A stretch of 64,000 nucleotides of DNA. It comes from Clostridia bacterium. Lineage in GTDB: Bacteria > Bacillota > Clostridia > Christensenellales > Aristaeellaceae. The stretch spans positions 1 to 64,000 of the forward strand of contig JAFRQX010000046.1 in assembly GCA_017428385.1 (NCBI GenBank), written 5' to 3'. The position numbers were made by a program, and so were the translations under genes. Numbering within the stretch: position 1 is the stretch's first letter; the number at the start of each line of letters is the position of its first letter. This document shows, one piece after another, positions 24,553 to 35,258 of this stretch. The notes beneath the pieces were generated by a model. The model was given only the letters and a program-made list of their open reading frames with translations, was not told the DNA's origin and did not search any database.

Positions 24553-25569
24553 TTATTTTACGGGGGGCGCGGCGGTGCCCTCGTCAAACAGGCGGACAGG
24601 AAGGACAATCACCTGCGGCGGCAGATCGGGATGCTCAATACGGTTCAGCAACAGGCGTACACCGTTGGACGCGACGCTCTGTCCTTCAGAGAAGATGCTG
24701 GTGAGCTTTGGCAGATACGGGATATCTCCGCGGAGATGATCAAAGCTGACAATGGAAATATCCCTGGGAATTTCCAGCCCCATGTCGGCCAGCTCTAGCA
24801 TGACGGGATAGGAAACCTCATCACGGAAGGAAACAAGAGCGGTATAGTCCAGGGGGAACAGCAGCTCCCGAAGGGTGGAATCCGCCAGGGCAGCTTCCAC
24901 CTTTTCACCCGGAACGACCCGGATATTACTCTCGGGGATTCCGTATTCACGCATGGCCTGCATGAAGCCTTCGAGACGGTCAATCTGGGAACTGGAACGG
25001 TTTTCACCGGACATGAAGAGGTATTTTTTATGACCGAGCCCTGCAAGATGAACACCGGCGAGGAAACCGCCCTGGCGGTCATCGCAGCGGACATTGTCTG
25101 TCACGATATCCTGGATCCGGCGATCCAGCAGCACAAAGGGCATGTTGTTCTTTTGCATGATCTCGATGTGGCTGCGATTGTTCATGTAAGGGAAATACAG
25201 GATGCCGTCCACGGACTGGGAGATGGCGGAGCGGATCAGGTGCTCGCCCAATTCTTCATTGAGGCCCATGCACAGCACCATGATGTTGTATCCGGCCTGG
25301 CGCAGTTCGCTGTCCATGACGGTAAGCATATTACAGAAGTGAAGATTGTGAACGTCATTGACGATAACCGCGATATTACCGCTTCTTCCTGAGCGAAGGG
25401 TGGAGGCGAGGGAATTGCGGATATATCCCATCCGGACAGCAGCTTCCCGGATTTTCACCCGGGTGGATTCCGGAAGCCGCGGATCCCCGCGGAGCGCCCG
25501 GGAAACCGTGTTGACGGTATAGCCGCATGCACCGGCGACATCCCTGAGGGTAATGCGGTTGACAGCCAT
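24553..25569 (-). CDS. LacI-family regulator of the arabino-oligosaccharide operon
   Basis: The 338-residue protein has an N-terminal LacI helix-turn-helix (residues 6-25, ITLRDVAGACGYTVNTVSRA) and hinge, then a periplasmic-binding-protein-like effector domain (IAVIVNDVHNLHF, and VSFDHLRGDIPYLP). It is transcribed away from the adjacent ABC-transporter/GH51 operon. Two similar operators of GATTAACGNTA type lie before each unit, so it should repress the transporter operon and itself until an arabinose-containing oligosaccharide or a similar inducer binds. Confidence 0.9.
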   Translation of the reverse strand: MAVNRITLRDVAGACGYTVNTVSRALRGDPRLPESTRVKIREAAVRMGYIRNSLASTLRSGRSGNIAVIVNDVHNLHFCNMLTVMDSELRQAGYNIMVLCMGLNEELGEHLIRSAISQSVDGILYFPYMNNRSHIEIMQKNNMPFVLLDRRIQDIVTDNVRCDDRQGGFLAGVHLAGLGHKKYLFMSGENRSSSQIDRLEGFMQAMREYGIPESNIRVVPGEKVEAALADSTLRELLFPLDYTALVSFRDEVSYPVMLELADMGLEIPRDISIVSFDHLRGDIPYLPKLTSIFSEGQSVASNGVRLLLNRIEHPDLPPQVIVLPVRLFDEGTAAPPVK

Positions 25570-25587
25570 ACAAATCCCTCCATGAAT

Positions 25588-25604
25588 AAGATTAACGTTA
25601 TTAC
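25588..25604 (-). promoter_or_regulatory. LacI-type operator upstream of the regulator gene
   Basis: AAGATTAACGTTATTAC lies 19 bases before the regulator's start codon. Its GATTAACG-TTA core matches the operator at 25750-25769. Confidence 0.6.
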
Positions 25605-25708
25605 AAATATTATATCATAAAACGGTATACAAAGACAATTTCTGCCAATCTTACTTCTTTATAAACAATCAATTAAAAAAGATTTATATTAAATTTGTCA
25701 AAAAACGC

Positions 25709-25769
25709 TTGACAATTGACCAAATAACCTATATCATTAAATCAACGGACAGGATTAACGATAATCCTG
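25709..25769 (+). promoter_or_regulatory. Promoter and LacI operator of the sugar ABC/GH51 operon
   Basis: TTGACA (25709-25714) and TATCAT (25732-25737) are 17 bases apart. The palindrome CAGGATTAACGATAATCCTG (25750-25769) lies just downstream of the predicted start of transcription, a position suited to repression. Confidence 0.75.
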
Positions 25770-25804
25770 CAAAAAAGGGAATAAAACAGAGGAGGAAACG
25801 AACC

Positions 25805-27079
25805 ATGAAGAAACTGTTGGCTGTTCTGCTGACGCTGGCCCTGATGCTGGGCATGTGCAGCGCCCTGGCGGAAGAAGAACCCATCAAGCTGACCCTGTGG
25901 ACATTCCAGGAACTGCATACCCAGCTCTATAAAGAGATGGAAGCATCCTGGAACGCGAACCCGGACAATCCGAAGATTGAGATCGACATGCAGGTTTATC
26001 CCTACGACGATATGCACAGCAAGCTGACCCTTGCCCTGCAGAGCGGCGAAGGGGCTCCTGATATCGTGGACATCGAAATCAACCAGTTCGCGAACTACCT
26101 GAAGGGCGATATCCAGCTGGCGGACATCAACGACATCGTTGAGCCCATCAAGGACAAGCTGGTTATGAGCCGCTTCAACAACTACGCCAAGGACGGCAAG
26201 TACTACGGCATTGACCATCATATCGGCGCCACCATCATGTTCTACAACACCGAGATCCTTGAGGCGGCTGGTATCAACTATCAGGATATCAAGACCTGGG
26301 ACGACTATCATGAAGCCGGCAAGGTTGTGCTGGAAAAGACCGGCAAGCCGATGTGCACCTGGGAATCCGCTGACTGCTGGAGCATCTATCCCCTGGTTAA
26401 CCAGCACGGCGGCGACTGGCTGACCCCCGAAGGCGAAGTCCGGATGGACGAGCCCGTGGTTGTGAACACCCTGGCCTTCATGAAGAGCATGCTGGATGAC
26501 GGAACGGCTGTTGCTTGCCCCGGCGGCAACCACCATTCCGAAGAATACTACGGCGCGATGGGCAGCGGTGCCTTCGCTTCCGTGAGCATGCCGTTCTGGT
26601 ACCTGAACCGGTTCACCGACTATATGCCTGACCTGTCCGGCAAGATGAAGGTTGCCCCGATGCCCCTGTGGCCTGACGGAGGACATAAATCCGCGCAGAT
26701 GGGCGGTACCGGCACCGCAGTTGTGAAGACCAGCGCCAATGTGGACATCGCCAAGCAGTGGCTGGCCTATGCCACCCTGAGCTTCGAAGGCTGCGTCAAG
26801 ACCTGGACCATCCTGGGCTTCGATCCCATCATGACCGAAGTTTACGGCGCACCCGAAATGAAGGAGCCGAACAAGTTCTTCGACTACTACGGTGATGACA
26901 TCTTTGATATGCTGAAGACCGTGCTGGATGATATTCCGGACACCTGCATCTCCGAATACTTCCCGACCGCCAGCGATATCGTCAAGAGCCAGATGGCCTA
27001 TGACCTGGTGATCGGCGGCGGCGATCCCGAAACCATTGCCAAGAATTGCGCGCAGGAACTGAGAGACGCGATTGAGTAA
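25805..27079 (+). CDS. Sugar ABC transporter substrate-binding protein, family 1
   Basis: The 424-residue protein begins with a signal peptide (MKKLLAVLLTLALMLGMCSA) cut probably after ALA. The cysteine in LGMC does not fit a lipobox because -1 is Met. The mature part has SBP_bac_1 features, TLWTFQELH near the start, DIVDIEINQFANYL and a GGTGTAVVKTS segment. It should capture an oligosaccharide for the two permeases downstream. GAGGAGGAAACGAACC precedes the ATG; an upstream in-frame TTG falls in the -35 box and was rejected. Confidence 0.9.
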   Translation: MKKLLAVLLTLALMLGMCSALAEEEPIKLTLWTFQELHTQLYKEMEASWNANPDNPKIEIDMQVYPYDDMHSKLTLALQSGEGAPDIVDIEINQFANYLKGDIQLADINDIVEPIKDKLVMSRFNNYAKDGKYYGIDHHIGATIMFYNTEILEAAGINYQDIKTWDDYHEAGKVVLEKTGKPMCTWESADCWSIYPLVNQHGGDWLTPEGEVRMDEPVVVNTLAFMKSMLDDGTAVACPGGNHHSEEYYGAMGSGAFASVSMPFWYLNRFTDYMPDLSGKMKVAPMPLWPDGGHKSAQMGGTGTAVVKTSANVDIAKQWLAYATLSFEGCVKTWTILGFDPIMTEVYGAPEMKEPNKFFDYYGDDIFDMLKTVLDDIPDTCISEYFPTASDIVKSQMAYDLVIGGGDPETIAKNCAQELRDAIE

Positions 27080-27095
27080 TCACTTCCCGATACGG

Positions 27096-27123
27096 GCCGG
27101 CCGGAGGGAATCCTCCGGTCGGC
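27096..27123 (+). promoter_or_regulatory. Intercistronic hairpin between binding protein and permease genes
   Basis: GCCGGCCGGAGG pairs with CCTCCGGTCGGC (one G-T pair) across GAAT and is followed by TTCTTCC. Such stems protect or partly terminate the upstream message so that the binding protein is made in excess. Confidence 0.65.
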
Positions 27124-27165
27124 TTCTTCCGGTTATTTCAGTTTTCTCTGACGGAGGCTGATGAT

Positions 27166-28086
27166 ATGCAGCAGGTATCCCAAAGAAGACCGAACAGGGC
27201 GGCGGCTTTCCTGACCAGCAGGAAAGTGGTGCCCTATGTGTTTGTCGCACCCTTTGTGATCTATTTTCTCCTGATTTACCTTTATCCGACGGTTTCCACT
27301 GTTATGATGAGCTTCCAGCGGATTGACGGTCCTACAACAAGTGAATGGATCGGACTGAAAAACTACCAGAAGCTGTTTTCTCGGAATTTTATCCAGGCGC
27401 TGGAAACCAGTACCCGCTATGCGATCTGGGACGTGATCGTGCTGACGATTGTGCCGCTGCTTTTTGCGGTGCTCCTGCATTCCGGACTTGTCAAAGGATC
27501 TGCCTTCTTTAAATCCCTGTTTTTTATTCCTGCCCTGACATCCATTATCGTGGCAGGTATTGTGTTCCGCCTTGCCTTCGGCACCCAGGATACCGCACCG
27601 GTGAATGTACTGATGACAGCATTGGGCGGGCAGCCGCGGCAGTGGCTGATGTTTGCAGACAGCGGTAACTTTGTCCTGATTGTGATGACCCTCTGGCGCT
27701 GGATGGGCGTTAATATTATCTACTACCTGTCCGGAATCCAGGCGATTCCGAACGACCTGTATGAAGCCGCTGAAATCGACGGCGCCAATCCCATACAGAA
27801 ATTCTTCAAAGTGACACTTCCCGGCATCCGGCCGGTCCTGATATACGTGATTACCATTACCGTGCTTGGCGGTTTCGCCATGTTCACGGAATCTGTGGCC
27901 CTCTGGCAGCAGAGCAATCCCGGCGGAATCGGCCGTACGATTGTCGGCTATCTGTACCAGGTGGGTATTACCAAGGCTAACATGGGTATGGCATCCGCCG
28001 TCGGCCTGACGCTCCTGGCACTGGTGCTGGTTGTGAACCTGATCCAGCTGGTGCTGATGGGATTCTTCAGGAAGGAGGACGCTTGA
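27166..28086 (+). CDS. Sugar ABC transporter permease, MalF/UgpA type
   Basis: The 306-residue membrane protein has six predicted helices, the first at about 27-50 (PYVFVAPFVIYFLLIYLY). The permease EAA loop that docks the ATPase is visible as YEAAEIDGANPIQKFFKVTLPG at about 205-226. It is the second gene of the operon and pairs with the permease encoded next. The ATG has TGACGGAGG-type sequence upstream. No ATPase gene is in the cluster, so a shared MsmK-type ATPase elsewhere is likely. Confidence 0.9.
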   Translation: MQQVSQRRPNRAAAFLTSRKVVPYVFVAPFVIYFLLIYLYPTVSTVMMSFQRIDGPTTSEWIGLKNYQKLFSRNFIQALETSTRYAIWDVIVLTIVPLLFAVLLHSGLVKGSAFFKSLFFIPALTSIIVAGIVFRLAFGTQDTAPVNVLMTALGGQPRQWLMFADSGNFVLIVMTLWRWMGVNIIYYLSGIQAIPNDLYEAAEIDGANPIQKFFKVTLPGIRPVLIYVITITVLGGFAMFTESVALWQQSNPGGIGRTIVGYLYQVGITKANMGMASAVGLTLLALVLVVNLIQLVLMGFFRKEDA

Positions 28087-28088
28087 AA

Positions 28089-28946
28089 ATGAAAATGAGA
28101 AAGCACATTAACAAGCGGAAAGCCACCCTCTCCTTCCTGGCAACAGCCCTGATGATTATCTGGGCATGCGTGGCCATGCTGCCCTTTGTCTTCATGTTCT
28201 GCAGCTCGCTGAAACCCGGCGAGGAAATGCTGCGCAAGGGCTTGAGCCTGTCCATTGAGCCGGGCGTCTCCTCCTTCAGCAACTACAACGCGCTGAATAC
28301 CTACCGGGACGGTATTTACTGGCAGTGGTACAAATCCAGCGTCATTATCATGGTGCTCCAGACCGTGATCGGCCTGTTCTTCGGTTCCATGGTAGGATAT
28401 GGCCTGGCAATGTATAACTTCAAGGGCCGGAACCTGATTTTTACCCTGGTCCTGGTGGTGATGATGATTCCGTTTGAGATCCTGCTGCTGCCGCTGTACC
28501 GGATGCTGATCCGCGCAAAGCTGGTGGACAACTATTTCGGCGTTATCCTGCCGTACCTGGTTCCGCCTTTTATGATCTTCTTCTTCCGGCAATATGTGCT
28601 CGGCCTGCCCAAAGAACTGCTGGAAGCCGGAAGAATTGACGGCTGCACCGATTACGGTGTATTCTTCCGGATTATGGTACCGATTATGATTCCTGCCTTC
28701 GGCGCCATGACCATCCTGAGCGGCATGAACAGCTGGAACAACCTGCTCTGGCCGATGATTGTGCTGAGTACCAATGAAAAGTTTACGATCCCCATCGGTA
28801 TGGGAACGACCATCACTCCCTACGGAAACGCATACGATGTGCTGATGCCAGGCGCGGTGATGGCGGTTGTACCGATTATCATTATTTACCTGTGTGCCCA
28901 GAAAACCTTCATTGCCGGACTGACTGCCGGCAGCGTGAAGGGCTGA
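28089..28946 (+). CDS. Sugar ABC transporter permease, MalG/UgpE type
   Basis: This permease of about 285 residues has six predicted helices and an EAA loop, LLEAGRIDGCTDYGVFFRIM (about 180-200). It ends in AGSVKG, typical of the family. GGAGG lies about 10 bases before the ATG at 28089; a TTG at 28083 overlapping the previous stop is an alternative start, as is ATG at 28095. It forms the heteromeric channel with the preceding permease. Confidence 0.9.
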   Translation: MKMRKHINKRKATLSFLATALMIIWACVAMLPFVFMFCSSLKPGEEMLRKGLSLSIEPGVSSFSNYNALNTYRDGIYWQWYKSSVIIMVLQTVIGLFFGSMVGYGLAMYNFKGRNLIFTLVLVVMMIPFEILLLPLYRMLIRAKLVDNYFGVILPYLVPPFMIFFFRQYVLGLPKELLEAGRIDGCTDYGVFFRIMVPIMIPAFGAMTILSGMNSWNNLLWPMIVLSTNEKFTIPIGMGTTITPYGNAYDVLMPGAVMAVVPIIIIYLCAQKTFIAGLTAGSVKG

Positions 28947-30479
<1,533 letters not shown>

Positions 30480-30498
30480 ACAAGATGAGCAATAAAGA

Positions 30499-30538
30499 CA
30501 GGAGCCTTTCACCCATTACGGTGAAAGGCTCCTGCTTT
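30499..30538 (+). terminator. Terminator of the sugar ABC/GH51 operon
   Basis: CAGGAGCCTTTCACC and GGTGAAAGGCTCCTG form a 15-bp perfect stem around CATTAC, then CTTTT. Confidence 0.9.
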
Positions 30539-30549
30539 TCATGAAGATA

Positions 30550-31269
30550 TTACTTCAATACGACGGCTTCCGCGTTTACCCAAAGCGCCGGGCGGAAGGC
30601 GGTATTGTTGAAGTGGATGTTGGAGAACATCTCACTGCCATCATAATCAACCAGCATTGCGTTGATCAGATCGTCAGAGGGAGACCGGAGCCACCAGGCA
30701 CCGCCGGCCTGGGTGTAAAAGACACCATTGGCGATGGCAGTCTGGGAGGGCTCACACAGTCTGTCCTCCAGTTCGGGGAAATAGGTTACGAAGACTTCGC
30801 GGTAGCTGAGCAGAAAGATTTTGTCTTCAGTGTCGGGGCCTCCGTCGACACTGAATTTTGCTCCCTGATTGGAACCGTTGACCACTTTTGTAGTCTGGAT
30901 AGCGGCCTGTTCTTCATCAGTAAAGGACTTTTGCAGGAATTCATTATTCATCCAGCGGCGCAGGGAGCACTGTTCCCACGTGGATGTACCGTCTTCATTA
31001 TGGTAAGGAACGGCGTCCAGGCCGCACTTGCTGAGCAGCAGGCATTTTCCGTCTTTCTCTTCCAGAACGATCCATTCGATGGGCTCCTGACCGTTGTCAG
31101 GATTGTTGTCCTGGTCATAAGCGCCAAAGGTTACAGTTTTACGGGCTGTATTGTCAACGTTCGCAGCTTCCGCACTGCCGCCTCCGATATTAAAGATATG
31201 TACGGCGAGTACGACCAGGAACAGAATATAACCGATTCGTTTCAAGATGATGTTATCGTAAGTTTCCAT
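30550..31269 (-). CDS. DUF6273 domain protein with N-terminal membrane anchor, copy 2
   Basis: The 239-residue protein is a paralogue of the one at 23569-24354, sharing KRIGYVLFL-like anchor, QDNNPDNG, PIEWIVLEE, GLDAVPY, LRRWMN and GGAWWLRSP. It lacks the proline-rich C-terminal tail of copy 1. The start METYDN follows GGAGG by 11 bases and matches the start of copy 1. It is monocistronic on the minus strand, and its upstream region carries the same 55-bp element. It is probably membrane-anchored with the domain outside; the function is unknown. Confidence 0.78.
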   Translation of the reverse strand: METYDNIILKRIGYILFLVVLAVHIFNIGGGSAEAANVDNTARKTVTFGAYDQDNNPDNGQEPIEWIVLEEKDGKCLLLSKCGLDAVPYHNEDGTSTWEQCSLRRWMNNEFLQKSFTDEEQAAIQTTKVVNGSNQGAKFSVDGGPDTEDKIFLLSYREVFVTYFPELEDRLCEPSQTAIANGVFYTQAGGAWWLRSPSDDLINAMLVDYDGSEMFSNIHFNNTAFRPALWVNAEAVVLK

Positions 31270-31292
31270 TGATTCATCCCTCCTCGCCAACA

Positions 31293-31347
31293 AGAATAGC
31301 AAACGAATCTTACTTTCAGGTGACTTTCAGCTTACAGTTTTGTAAGG
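31293..31347 (-). promoter_or_regulatory. Conserved 55-bp upstream element of the DUF6273 genes, copy 2
   Basis: It contains ACTTTCAGGTG and ACTTTCAGCTT as adjacent 11-bp direct repeats and the palindrome CTTACA-GTTT-TGTAAG. It lies 24 bases before the start codon, and the first copy lies 27 bases before its start. Confidence 0.7.
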
Positions 31348-31434
31348 TGGATCAGAATATGGACTTTTGTTAACGAATCGTATAGAATATGCAGCTAAGA
31401 AAACGTGATGGACTCTGTCCACAGAGGTGAAAGC

Positions 31435-32790
31435 ATGGCTTCGGTAACCGGCGACTTTTCCAAAGGGAAGGTTTCCATGGTCATCCTGAAACTCGGCCTG
31501 CCCATGATGCTGGCTGAGCTTGTTCACGTGCTTTACAACATTGTGGACAGAATGTACATCGGTCATATGCCGGAAGGCGGAACACTGGCGCTGACCGGCC
31601 TGGGGATCTGTTTTCCACTGATTACGCTGATCGGAGCCTTTGCCAATCTCTTTTCCACCGGCGGAGCCACCCTGGCCACCATAGCCCGGGGCGCAAAGGA
31701 AGACCGGAAAGCGGAAAGAATCATGGGCACCTCCTTTACGATGCTTTTGCTGATTGGACTGCTCCTGACCGGACTGCTGTACCTGACGGCGCCTGTGACG
31801 CTGCGGTGGCTGGGTGGGGATGACGAGACCATTCCCGCCGCGATGGGATATTTCCGGATCTATGTGCTGGGTACGGTACCTGTTTTGATCAGCCTGGGAA
31901 TGAATCCCTTCATCAGTGCCCAGGGTTTTCCGAAGAATGGTATGGGAACGATTCTCATTGGTGCGATTCTGAATATTGCGCTGGATCCGCTGATGATCTA
32001 TACGATGAACATGGGCATCCGCGGGGCGGCGCTGGCAACGGTTGTTTCCCAGACGGCCAGTGCAATATGGGTGCTGGGCTTCCTCAGGAGCAGGAGGGCG
32101 GTACTGCGCCTGACAGGACTGCACCTGGATTGGAAGGAACTGAAGAGAATTGTTAGCCTGGGCGTGACCGGGTTCACCTTCCGGGTGACGAACAGCATTA
32201 CGCAGGCGATCGTAAACATCATGCTCAAGACCTGGGGCGGACCGCTCAGCACAATCTATGTGGGCGCCATGAGCCTGATCAACTCCCAGCGGGAGATTAT
32301 GAGTCTGCCCAACAGCGGGATTGTTATGGGCGGCCAGAGCGTCATGAGTTACAATTACGGTGCGAAGCTATATCCACGTGTATCAAAGAGCATTCGCTTT
32401 ATCTTCCTGAGCGGATTGTTTGTGAACATTGTCATGTGGCTGCTCGTCATGATTATTCCCGAGCCATTGATCCGCATTTTTACATCCGATGAACAGCTGA
32501 TCCGGACAGCCGTAGTCTGTGCCAGGATCTACTTCGGGGCTTTCCCGTTCATGGCTATGCAGCAGGCGGGACAGTCAACTTTTGTTTCGCTGAACTATCC
32601 CCGGTATGCGCTTTTCTTCTCCCTGCTGAGAAAGATTGTACTGGTGGCGCCGCTGACGCTGCTGCTGCCGAACATCGGCCTGGGGGTACACGGCGTCTTC
32701 TGGGCGGAGTTCGCCAGCCAGGTGATCGGCGCGACCGCCTGCTTTACGACAATGTATATGGTTATCTGGAGACATATGAGGAAAGAATAA
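31435..32790 (+). CDS. MATE-family efflux protein
   Basis: The 451-residue integral membrane protein has about twelve hydrophobic segments arranged as two related halves. It shows MATE features such as LGLPMMLAELVHVLYNIVDR near the start and SLGVTGFTFRVTNSITQAIV at the start of the second half. Members export drugs or organic cations using Na+ or H+. The start at MASVTGDF has GAGGTGAAAG upstream; the ATG/GTG nine to ten codons earlier has no site. Substrate is unknown. Confidence 0.88.
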   Translation: MASVTGDFSKGKVSMVILKLGLPMMLAELVHVLYNIVDRMYIGHMPEGGTLALTGLGICFPLITLIGAFANLFSTGGATLATIARGAKEDRKAERIMGTSFTMLLLIGLLLTGLLYLTAPVTLRWLGGDDETIPAAMGYFRIYVLGTVPVLISLGMNPFISAQGFPKNGMGTILIGAILNIALDPLMIYTMNMGIRGAALATVVSQTASAIWVLGFLRSRRAVLRLTGLHLDWKELKRIVSLGVTGFTFRVTNSITQAIVNIMLKTWGGPLSTIYVGAMSLINSQREIMSLPNSGIVMGGQSVMSYNYGAKLYPRVSKSIRFIFLSGLFVNIVMWLLVMIIPEPLIRIFTSDEQLIRTAVVCARIYFGAFPFMAMQQAGQSTFVSLNYPRYALFFSLLRKIVLVAPLTLLLPNIGLGVHGVFWAEFASQVIGATACFTTMYMVIWRHMRKE

Positions 32791-32858
32791 AGACGACCTG
32801 TACTGCCAACGTGTTGAAAGATAATGAATTCTCAGCAACTGTTTAAGAATTGCTGAAA

Positions 32859-32884
32859 AGCCCGCGGCTATATGGCCGCGGGCT
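32859..32884. terminator. Terminator between convergent MATE and SDR genes
   Basis: AGCCCGCGGC and GCCGCGGGCT form a 10-bp perfect stem around TATATG, followed by AATTTA. Confidence 0.75.
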
Positions 32885-32914
32885 AATTTAACGGATAAAG
32901 GGGTTCAGCGGGGA

Positions 32915-33619
32915 TTACCAGGGGCGCTCCATTCCGTTATAGTTCCAATACATGTAGCTGTCAGGCCTGGTGCGCAGGGATTCGGCCAGATCAGCGATTC
33001 CCCGTGCGGAAACAGCCGGATCGACCGGGGCCTCCGGACCGCCCATGGGGGTATGCATCCAGCCAGGGTTAAACAGCAATACCCTGATTCCTTCCGGTTT
33101 CAGGTAACGCTGCAGAATAACAGACTGGATATTTAAAGCAGCTTTGGACATACAGTAATCATAACGATTGATGTAATCGGCGTGGGAGGTCATGCTGCCA
33201 GCCTCGGAAGAGATATTGACCAGGAGTTTATCCTGCCCCTTCCGCAAAAGGCCGATACATGCTTTTGTTACGCGCAACGGGCCGAGAGCGTTGACATTGA
33301 ACAGTTTCATTGAACCGTCAATATCAAAGTCCTCAAGCAGGTATTCACTTTCGGGCTGGATGATTCCGGCACAGTTCACAAGAATATCCAGTGCTTCAGT
33401 TTTTGCACCGACGTACTCAGCCATGTGCTGAACTGAAGCTGAGTCAGATACATCCGCGCGGAAAAAATCGAACTGCCCGTTTGCTTCCTCAAGCAGGCTG
33501 TCTGTTTCGGGATGCTGTACTACATCCACACCGAAAACCATGCAGCCCCTGGAAAGGTATTCACGAGCCAGACAGATGCCGAGACCGCCGGCAGCGCCGG
33601 TAATTAGGACGGTTTTTAT
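32915..33619 (-). CDS. Short-chain dehydrogenase/reductase with an apparent ATA start codon
   Basis: The Rossmann motif TGAAGGLG needed for NAD(P) binding lies upstream of the first ATG (33541). Extending the frame gives a complete SDR: (I)KTVLITGAAGGLGI, NCAGI, catalytic Ser in VNISSEAGS and YxxxK as YDYCMSKAAL. GAGGAGG lies 7 bases before the codon ATA at 33617-33619, exactly where ATG is expected, and no other start fits. Either AUA initiates translation or the start has been lost by one G-to-A change. The 234-residue length is normal for the family. Substrate is unknown. Confidence 0.75.
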   Translation of the reverse strand: MKTVLITGAAGGLGICLAREYLSRGCMVFGVDVVQHPETDSLLEEANGQFDFFRADVSDSASVQHMAEYVGAKTEALDILVNCAGIIQPESEYLLEDFDIDGSMKLFNVNALGPLRVTKACIGLLRKGQDKLLVNISSEAGSMTSHADYINRYDYCMSKAALNIQSVILQRYLKPEGIRVLLFNPGWMHTPMGGPEAPVDPAVSARGIADLAESLRTRPDSYMYWNYNGMERPW

Positions 33620-33795
33620 CTTTTTTCCTCCTCTGTAATTCAGACACAGGATCTATGCTCATAATATACCGAAAGAAGAAACAGTAATCAGGAATTAAAT
33701 ATATGATCAGGTGTTGTAAAGCACCGGCAGTTGTGGTTTTGAAATGCAGGACTTATAATGCTGGTGTCTGCGGAATACGTTGGAGGTTACGAAAA

Positions 33796-34326
33796 ATGAG
33801 ATTGCTTTTTGAAATGGACAAACATGACTATGATGAATGCACTCATTCTTTTTCCCGGCCGTCCGCACGGAGCATCATCATCCGGGATGGAAAAGTGGCA
33901 ATGATTCACAGCATGAAATATGACTACTATAAGTTCCCGGGCGGAGGGATCGAGCAGGGAGAAGATCCCGCGGAAGCGATGATCCGGGAAACCCGGGAAG
34001 AAACGGGACTGGTTGTGATTCCGGAAACAGTCAAAGAGTATGGACTGGTTCACAGGATCCAGAAGAGCGACAGCGATCCGACGGAAGTTTTTATCCAGGA
34101 TAACTACTATTACCTTTGTGACGCGGAGGAAACGGTGGTTTCCCAGCATCTGGACGGGTATGAATCCAAAGAAGACTACCGGCTGGAGTTTGTGGATCCT
34201 GATGCGGCTATTGAGAAGAACAGCAGGGATATCCACGGCCCCTATAACCCGATGATGTTCCAGCGGGAAGCAAAAGTGCTGGGCATGCTGATTGATGAAG
34301 GTTATCTGAAATCAGGACAGGAATGA
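33796..34326 (+). CDS. NUDIX hydrolase
   Basis: The 176-residue protein has a complete Nudix box, beginning GGIEQGEDPAEAMIRE and followed by TREETGLV, at about residues 54-76, so it should cleave a nucleoside diphosphate linked to some moiety. The C-terminal part (HGPYNPMMFQRE) is an extension beyond the minimal fold. TGGAGG lies 9 bases before the ATG; an earlier in-frame start at 33703 has no site. The gene overlaps the Dus gene by four bases (ATGA) and is thus coupled to it. Confidence 0.88.
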   Translation: MRLLFEMDKHDYDECTHSFSRPSARSIIIRDGKVAMIHSMKYDYYKFPGGGIEQGEDPAEAMIRETREETGLVVIPETVKEYGLVHRIQKSDSDPTEVFIQDNYYYLCDAEETVVSQHLDGYESKEDYRLEFVDPDAAIEKNSRDIHGPYNPMMFQREAKVLGMLIDEGYLKSGQE

Positions 34327-35237
34327 AGATGAAGATCTATTTTGCACCCATGGAAGGAATGACAGATGGAATCCTGCGCTCCGTTCATCAGAAGATGTTC
34401 GGGGGTGTGGATGTATACTGCCTGCCTTTTCATAAACTGACACAAACCATGTCACTGCTGACACGGGAAAAAAGGGACATTGATCCGGAGGAAAACAAAG
34501 GATTGAATGTGCTGCCCCAGGCACTGACGAGGGATCCGGAGCAGCTGCTGGCCTGGCTGGAATACGTCAAAGGGCTTGGATATTCCTGCGCGGACCTGAA
34601 CCTGGGATGCCCGTCTGCAACGGTGACAAAACGGGGAAGAGGCAGCGGAATGCTGCGGGATCCTGAATTCCTGGAATCATTTCTTGACAGTGTGTTTTCA
34701 AAAACGCTTCCGACAGGATTGTCCGTCAAGACCCGGATCGGATATGAACAGCCGGATGAATGGGGAAAGATCCTGGATATCCTGGCGAAATACCCCTTTG
34801 AGCATGTGACGATCCATGTGCGGACGATGAAGGAACTATATACGGAGGCTTTTCATCCGGAAGCTTTCGAGGAAGCAGTACGGAAAGGGATTCCGCATCC
34901 TGTCTATAACGGAAGCCTGCGGACGACGGAGGACGTGTCAGCTTTGCAGGCCCGCTGTCCGGAAACGGAGGCTGTGATGATCGGCCGCGGCTTGCTGGCC
35001 AATCCGGCCCTGGCCCGGCAGCTGCGGGGCGGGGCGGAAGCAAGCAAAGATGAACTGGCCGCCTGGTATGCCGCTCTTTATGAAGGCTGGGAGCAAAGAT
35101 TCGATCCGGTGACAGCATTGGGGAGAATCAAAAAGTTGATGGAGTGGCCGAGCGAGGGCGATATCCGGCGCAAACGCCTGTTAAAACGGGCCAGGGACAT
35201 CGACGGATGCATCCGGGCGATGCTGGATGATGAATAA
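34323..35237 (+). CDS. tRNA-dihydrouridine synthase family protein
   Basis: The 304-residue flavoprotein reduces uridines in tRNA to dihydrouridine. It has an FMN-binding barrel beginning YFAPMEGMTDG, the motif NLGCPSATVTKRGRGSGML with the catalytic cysteine near residue 98, VKTRIGYEQPD, HVRTMKELY and the phosphate-binding IGRGLLANPAL. A C-terminal helical domain follows. A second ATG two codons in is also possible. The gene overlaps the NUDIX gene and precedes an isochorismatase-like gene by 21 bases, so the three form an operon. Confidence 0.9.
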   Translation: MKMKIYFAPMEGMTDGILRSVHQKMFGGVDVYCLPFHKLTQTMSLLTREKRDIDPEENKGLNVLPQALTRDPEQLLAWLEYVKGLGYSCADLNLGCPSATVTKRGRGSGMLRDPEFLESFLDSVFSKTLPTGLSVKTRIGYEQPDEWGKILDILAKYPFEHVTIHVRTMKELYTEAFHPEAFEEAVRKGIPHPVYNGSLRTTEDVSALQARCPETEAVMIGRGLLANPALARQLRGGAEASKDELAAWYAALYEGWEQRFDPVTALGRIKKLMEWPSEGDIRRKRLLKRARDIDGCIRAMLDDE

Positions 35238-35258
35238 TTTACAGGAGCGAAGAGAACG

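Noticed and set aside
25805..25880. Lipobox at LGMC in the family 1 binding protein
   Set aside because: Met at -1 and the ALA-E cleavage site downstream fit signal peptidase I better.
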